Shown here: positions 59,901 through 64,000 of the stretch, piece after piece | Position numbering within the stretch: position 1 is the stretch's first letter | Layout of the letters: each line of letters opens with the position of its first letter | Program-made: the position numbers and the translations under genes | Notes under the pieces: generated by a model | The model's database searches: none | What the model saw: the letters and a program-made list of their open reading frames with translations, nothing else | Told to the model about the DNA's origin: nothing | Assembly (NCBI RefSeq): GCF_900103455.1 | Contig: NZ_FNHI01000027.1 | Location: forward strand, 1-64,000 | Length of the DNA: 64,000 nucleotides | Direction of reading: 5' to 3' | Origin: Streptomyces wuyuanensis | GTDB taxonomy: Bacteria; Actinomycetota; Actinomycetes; Streptomycetales; Streptomycetaceae

Positions 59901-60053
59901 CGCCCCACCCCCGTCCTCGCGTCCGGCCTGTTCGACCGGTTGCCGAACGGAAACCGACCCTAACCCCCGCCGCCGACAATCGCCGAGGAGCTTCGCGTTC
60001 CGGCAACACTGCCTTCACACAAGGCCCGCCGTCACCCGTCACAATGGGGAACC
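59901..60053. promoter_or_regulatory. Divergent promoter region of the betaine-type importer
   Basis: 153 bp between the leftward permease operon and the rightward ATPase gene. On the minus strand TAGGGT (59962-59957) is the best -10 candidate. On the plus strand the ribosome binding site is weak (AATGGGGAACC) just before ATG 60054. Both transcripts probably respond to the same regulator, since the products form one transporter; no operator dyad was found. Confidence 0.45.
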
Positions 60054-61199
60054 ATGATCCGATTCGAGCACGTGACCAAGCGCTACCCGGATGGCACGAC
60101 CGCGGTGGACGACCTCTCCTTCGAGGTCGCCGCGGGTGAACTGGTCACGCTCGTGGGCCCGTCCGGCTGCGGCAAGACAACCACCATGAAGATGGTCAAC
60201 CGCCTCATCGAGCCGTCCGAGGGGCGGATATTCCTGGACGGGGAAGACATATCCACCGTCGACCCCGTCCAACTGCGGCGGCGCATCGGCTACGTCATCC
60301 AGCAGGTGGGCCTCTTCCCGCACAAGACGGTCCTGGAGAACACCGCGACCGTGCCCCGTCTCCTCGGCTGGAAGCGCGCCAGCGGGCGTGAGCGCGCCGC
60401 CGAGCTCCTCGATCTCGTCGGCCTCGATCCCCGCGTGTACGGGGACCGCTACCCCGAGCAGCTCTCGGGCGGCCAGCGCCAGCGCGTGGGCGTGGCCCGG
60501 GCGCTGGCGGCCGATCCGCCGGTGCTGCTGATGGACGAGCCGTTCGGGGCCGTCGACCCGGTCGTGCGGGAGCGCCTGCAGAGCGAGTTCCTGAGGCTTC
60601 AGGCCGCGGTCCGCAAGACGGTGCTGTTCGTCACCCACGACATCGAGGAAGCCGTCCGGCTCGGCGACCGCATCGCCGTCTACGGGCAGGGCAGGATCGA
60701 GCAGTTCGGGCCCCCCGCCGCCGTGCTGGGGGCGCCGGCCACCCCCTACGTGGCGGACTTCGTCGGTGCCGACCGGGGGCTGAAGCGGCTGTCCGTCACC
60801 CCCGTCGAGGAGGGCGATCTCGAGCAGCCGCCCGTGGTCCGTCTCGACGACCCGCTCCCGCGCGAGCTGGACTCGCCCTGGGCCGTCGTCCTGGACTCCG
60901 GCGGCGATCTGCACGGCTGGATCTCCGCCGAGCACGCGGGCCGCACCGGGACCGTGCGCGAGCACGCCCGCCGTATGGACGCCTGGCTGCCGGTCGGCGC
61001 CTCCCTGAAGCAGGCGTTCTCCACGATGCTGCAGCACGACGCGGGGTGGATCGCGGTCGTCGACAAGGAGGAGAAGGGACGTTTCCTCGGGGTGCTGACC
61101 CCGGGGCGCCTGCACGAGGCCCTGCGTCGCTCCATCGACGCGGACGCCCAGGACGTACCGCGTACCACGGTGGACATCGACAAGGTGCCGTCGGGCTGA
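60054..61199 (+). CDS. Betaine-type ABC importer ATPase with CBS-like domain
   Basis: The 381-residue ATPase has Walker A (GPSGCGKTT), Q-loop (YVIQQVGLFPHKT), signature (LSGGQRQRVGVARAL), Walker B (VLLMDEPFGAVDP) and H-loop (FVTHDIEEA). The C-terminal part (about residues 245-365; WAVVLDSGGDLHGWIS..., AGWIAVVDKEEKGRFLGVLTPGRL) is CBS-like, as in OpuA/OpuCA where CBS modules sense ionic strength. It is transcribed divergently from the permeases and binding protein it should serve, which is less common than a single operon. Confidence 0.93.
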   Translation: MIRFEHVTKRYPDGTTAVDDLSFEVAAGELVTLVGPSGCGKTTTMKMVNRLIEPSEGRIFLDGEDISTVDPVQLRRRIGYVIQQVGLFPHKTVLENTATVPRLLGWKRASGRERAAELLDLVGLDPRVYGDRYPEQLSGGQRQRVGVARALAADPPVLLMDEPFGAVDPVVRERLQSEFLRLQAAVRKTVLFVTHDIEEAVRLGDRIAVYGQGRIEQFGPPAAVLGAPATPYVADFVGADRGLKRLSVTPVEEGDLEQPPVVRLDDPLPRELDSPWAVVLDSGGDLHGWISAEHAGRTGTVREHARRMDAWLPVGASLKQAFSTMLQHDAGWIAVVDKEEKGRFLGVLTPGRLHEALRRSIDADAQDVPRTTVDIDKVPSG

Positions 61200-61311
61200 A
61201 CCCGCCTCGAAGCGCCGGGATCCGCCCGGCGAGCCGGAGGCCCGGGCAGGGCCCGGAAGAACCCGCACCCGGCCGGGCAGGAGGCCCGGGCTCAGGCGCG
61301 GGAGCCGGACG

Positions 61312-62424
61312 TCATGCCGCGCCGAGCCGGCCGCTCATCCACACCAGCGCCGGGGGGATCTCGCGGCGCCAGGTGTTGAAGTTGTGCCCGCCGCTGTCCA
61401 GCGTGATCGACGAGACGCGCGCGGGCGCCTTCACCTTCTTGATGAACTCCCGCGTCCCCTTGAGGTTTCCCTCGCCCTCCTCCGACGTGGTCACCAGGAA
61501 CGAGGAGGCGCCCTGGGGCCGGTGGTCCAGGGTCCACAGCAGGTTCGCGCGCTTGCGCTCCGCCTGGTTCCCGTGGAAGAGATCGCCGGTCGTCGGGTCC
61601 TCGGCGGCCTTGTAGTACGCGGACAGGCCCGCTCCGGCCGAGAACCGCTCGGGGTGGTGGAGGGCTATCTTCAGCGCGCAGTAGCCCCCCGTCGAGTTGC
61701 CCATGATGCCCCAGTTGCGCGGTGCGTCACCGACCCGGTAGGTCGCCGACACGGCAGCCGGCAGGTCCTTCGCGAAGAACGTCTCCGTCTGCGGTCCGTC
61801 CGGGATGTCGACGCACTCGGTGTCCCTCGGCGGCGCCACCGTCGGCCGGAGCATCACCAGGATCATCGGCTGCATGCGTCCCTCCCGGGCCTGCATGAAC
61901 GCCGTTCGCGGGTACTTGAGGCCCTTGATCAGGTTCTCCGCGGTACCCGGGTAGCCGGTCAGCACGACGGTCACGGGGAAGCGCTTCGACGCGTGGGCGG
62001 GCTGGAAGTACTCGGGCGGCAGATACACGTACGCCGGGCTGTCGATCCCCGACTTCTCGCCCACGATCACCACCTTCTGGATCTGGCCGCCCGTCTCCGG
62101 CCGCGCGCTTCCCGGGACGTCCGGCTTCTGCTTGCCGACCACCTTGACGGTCCTGCTGCTCGCCGAGTGGTCCACGACCTCTCCCATCTCCTGCTGCCGG
62201 CCGAAGAGGTCGGCCCAGGAGCCGTAGAAGAGGAAGGAGTTGTTCGCGGCCAGGCCCACCGCGGCGAACAGCGCGAGCTGCGTCGCCAGCAGCAGCCCCA
62301 CCCGGCCGAGGACCGCCCGCCAGCCCCGGCGTGAGAGCCGCGGCCACAGCCAGATCGTCGCGGCGAAGAGAGCCACGGCGGCCAGAACGGCCAGCGCCAG
62401 AACCTTGTTACTGGTGAGACCCAT
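61312..62424 (-). CDS. Membrane-anchored esterase of the antigen 85/esterase D fold
   Basis: The 370-residue protein has N-terminal membrane segments (VLALAVLAAVALFAATIWLW and VGLLLATQLALFAAVGLAA) and then an extracytoplasmic alpha/beta-hydrolase domain (about residues 115-370): YVYLPPEYF, FPVTVVLTGYPGTAENLIKG, the nucleophile elbow WGIMGNSTGGYCALKIAL, HPERFSAGAGLSAYYKAAED and catalytic His region DSGGHNFNTWRREIPPAL. This matches putative esterases related to mycolyltransferase antigen 85. Natural substrate unknown. ATG 62424 is chosen; the longer frame from 62505 is also open. Confidence 0.85.
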   Translation of the reverse strand: MGLTSNKVLALAVLAAVALFAATIWLWPRLSRRGWRAVLGRVGLLLATQLALFAAVGLAANNSFLFYGSWADLFGRQQEMGEVVDHSASSRTVKVVGKQKPDVPGSARPETGGQIQKVVIVGEKSGIDSPAYVYLPPEYFQPAHASKRFPVTVVLTGYPGTAENLIKGLKYPRTAFMQAREGRMQPMILVMLRPTVAPPRDTECVDIPDGPQTETFFAKDLPAAVSATYRVGDAPRNWGIMGNSTGGYCALKIALHHPERFSAGAGLSAYYKAAEDPTTGDLFHGNQAERKRANLLWTLDHRPQGASSFLVTTSEEGEGNLKGTREFIKKVKAPARVSSITLDSGGHNFNTWRREIPPALVWMSGRLGAA

Positions 62425-62570
62425 GAGGCGATCGAGCTTCTTCCGTGAGAATTTCCTGAGAGTCGATGAACCCGCCGCCCGGAAGTGCCGTCCTAGAGAG
62501 CGCAAATTGTCCGAGCCGAACGTTCTGCGGCCATGGACTCCACGATCTCTCTCGAGAGCCTCAGGAAGCG

Positions 62571-64000
62571 ATGTCTGTCACCATAGATGGGGATAAGTCG
62601 GGCTTGGTTCCGGATCGAGTACGCCGGATCCTCCGCGGCCCTCGCGCCGAATCCGTTCCTGCGCTGGTCGGCACGGCCTGCACCTTCATCGGCCTGGTCG
62701 ACATCGCCGCAGGGGTGTTCCCGCGCTTCCGGCACAGCCGGATGCACGCCCTCGCCGAGGTGCTCCCCGGCGCCCTCGGCCCGTTCGCCGCCGCGCTGTC
62801 GCTCAGCGCCGGCGTCCTGCTGCTGCTCCTCGCACACGGGCTGAAGCGGCACAAGCGGCGCGCCTGGCGGGCCGCGGTGGTCCTGCTCCCGGCCGGCGCC
62901 GTCGCACAGTTCGTCTACCGCCACTCGGTCATCGGCGTCCTGCTGTCGCTGGTACTGCTGGCCCTGCTGCTGCGCCACCGCAACGAGTTCGCCGCCCTTC
63001 CCGACCCGCGCAGCCGTTGGAAGGCACTCGCCAACTTCGTCCTGATGGGCGCCGGTTCGATCGGCCTCGGCCTGGTCGTCGTGAGCGCACACCCGGGCAA
63101 GGTCATCGGCAGTCCCAGCCTCACCGACCGTCTCGAGCACGTCCTGTTCGGGCTCTTCGGCCTCGAAGGACCGGTCGGATACGAGGGCGGCGTCGACTGG
63201 ACCGTCGGCTACTCGCTCGGCGCGCTCGGCCTGATCACCGCCGTCACCACGATCTACCTGGCGTTCCGCCCAGAGCACCCGGCCGCGACGCTCACGACCG
63301 AAGACGAGTCCAGGCTCCGCGAGCTGCTCGAGAGGCACGGCGGCCGCGACTCCCTCGGCCACTTCGCGCTCCGGCGCGACAAGGGCGTCGTCTTCTCCCC
63401 CAGCGGCAAGGCAGCCGTCACCTACCGCGTCGTCTCCGGCGTCATGCTCGCCAGCGGCGACCCGATCGGCGACGTCGAGGCGTGGCCGGGCGCCATCGAG
63501 CGCTTCATGGACGAGGCCAAGGCCCACTCCTGGACCCCGGCCGTCATGGGGTGTTCCGAGACGGGCGGCCAGGTATGGACCCGCGAGACCGGCCTCGACG
63601 CCCTGGAGCTGGGCGACGAGGCGGTGGTGGACGTCCCGGATTTCTCGCTCACCGGGCGCGCCATGCGAAACGTGCGCCAGATGGTGAAGCGCATCGAGCG
63701 CAACGGCTACGAGACCCGCGTCCGCCGCGTCCGTGACCTCTCCGACGGCGAGCTGGAGCGGATACGCCGGGCCGCGGACGACTGGCGCGGCACCGACACG
63801 GAGCGCGGCTTCTCCATGGCCCTCGGCCGCATCGGCGACCCCTCGGACGGCGACAGCGTGATCGCCACCGCGCACAAGGCCGACGACGGCGAGCCGGGGC
63901 CGTACGGCGACCTGAAGGCCGTACTCCACTTCGTGCCCTGGGGCACGGACGGCATGTCGCTGGATCTGATGCGCCGCGACCGCTCCGCCGACCCCGGCAT
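62571..64000 (+). CDS. MprF/LysX-like membrane aminoacyl-phosphatidylglycerol synthase (3' end beyond window)
   Basis: The open frame from ATG 62571 (AGGAAGCG ribosome binding site) runs to the window end, giving at least 476 residues. The N-terminal part has about six membrane helices (residues about 30-230), followed by a soluble DUF2156-type domain (HGGRDSLGHFALRRDKGVVFSPSGKAAVTYRVVSGVMLASGDPIGD, FSLTGRAMRNVRQMVKRIERNGYETRVRRV). Such proteins transfer lysine or another amino acid to phosphatidylglycerol and lower cell-surface negative charge. Whether a lysyl-tRNA synthetase domain is fused, as in mycobacterial LysX, cannot be seen. Divergent from the esterase. Confidence 0.85.
   Translation, partial: MSVTIDGDKSGLVPDRVRRILRGPRAESVPALVGTACTFIGLVDIAAGVFPRFRHSRMHALAEVLPGALGPFAAALSLSAGVLLLLLAHGLKRHKRRAWRAAVVLLPAGAVAQFVYRHSVIGVLLSLVLLALLLRHRNEFAALPDPRSRWKALANFVLMGAGSIGLGLVVVSAHPGKVIGSPSLTDRLEHVLFGLFGLEGPVGYEGGVDWTVGYSLGALGLITAVTTIYLAFRPEHPAATLTTEDESRLRELLERHGGRDSLGHFALRRDKGVVFSPSGKAAVTYRVVSGVMLASGDPIGDVEAWPGAIERFMDEAKAHSWTPAVMGCSETGGQVWTRETGLDALELGDEAVVDVPDFSLTGRAMRNVRQMVKRIERNGYETRVRRVRDLSDGELERIRRAADDWRGTDTERGFSMALGRIGDPSDGDSVIATAHKADDGEPGPYGDLKAVLHFVPWGTDGMSLDLMRRDRSADPG

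Overview
The window is a high-GC actinobacterial chromosome segment, almost certainly Streptomyces. Third codon positions are strongly GC-biased, GTG starts are frequent, and the gene order trpS - proC - ilvD - radA - disA - mutY - sigE-cseABC - clpC - lsr2 - coaX-nadCB-panC - orphan nuoD - betaine transporter - mprF-like follows, as far as I recall, the core region of S. coelicolor around SCO3334 to SCO3397. No prophage, insertion sequence, CRISPR array or tRNA was recognised, so this is mostly conserved core chromosome.

Layout. 1-450: leader and tandem promoters of an rRNA operon that runs leftwards out of the window. 600-1776: auxiliary tryptophanyl-tRNA synthetase behind a Trp-Trp leader peptide and a terminator/antiterminator attenuator. 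1743-8355: GlxA-type regulator, isochorismatase-like hydrolase, proC, a two-gene ABC exporter whose promoter is covered by a long palindrome, a methyltransferase and a membrane protein, with two gene-poor stretches (6143-6972, 8356-9414); the second holds a decayed copy of a small SH3-like gene. 9858-19703: receptor Ser/Thr kinase with a beta-propeller, ilvD, a translationally coupled ppx/isomerase/tetR operon, a cysteine-rich DUF3109-type protein, and an ECF sigma factor fused to a zinc finger, a membrane anchor and an extracytoplasmic domain. 20067-26570: HEAT-repeat protein, radA, disA (c-di-AMP synthase), a Gly-rich anchored protein, PAP2 phosphatase, mutY. 26742-36236: the sigE-cseA-cseB-cseC cell-envelope stress operon, an M23 peptidase, a large NACHT NTPase with a DosR/OsdR-like box in its leader, and a PBP4-type carboxypeptidase. 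36407-43609: clpC, lsr2, an N-acetyltransferase, a BlaI-family regulator and small proteins. 42812-48416: overlapping cofactor operon (DUF2520 reductase-like, panC, nadB, nadC, coaX) joining CoA and NAD synthesis. 48590-57102: aldolase, ArsR-type regulator, LuxR two-component pair, a MidA/NDUFAF7-type methyltransferase followed by an orphan NuoD, and a coiled-coil membrane protein. 57522-64000: betaine-type ABC importer with a divergent ATPase, an esterase, and an MprF/LysX-like membrane protein cut by the window end.

How the genes work together. Envelope maintenance is a recurring theme: SigE/Cse signalling, M23 peptidase, carboxypeptidase, c-di-AMP synthase, osmolyte import and the MprF-like protein lie within 45 kb. 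The most unusual signal is the pair MidA-like methyltransferase plus orphan NuoD2. In mammals the MidA homologue NDUFAF7 dimethylates Arg85 of the NuoD homologue NDUFS2, in a His-Arg-Gly motif. This NuoD2 carries that His-Arg-Gly, whereas from memory the NuoD of the standard actinobacterial nuo operon has Thr there; NuoD2 also has Trp where the quinone-binding Tyr is expected. Other items worth checking are the NACHT protein with its dormancy-type box, paired consensus DnaA boxes at 48497-48552, and probable leaderless promoters at three genes.
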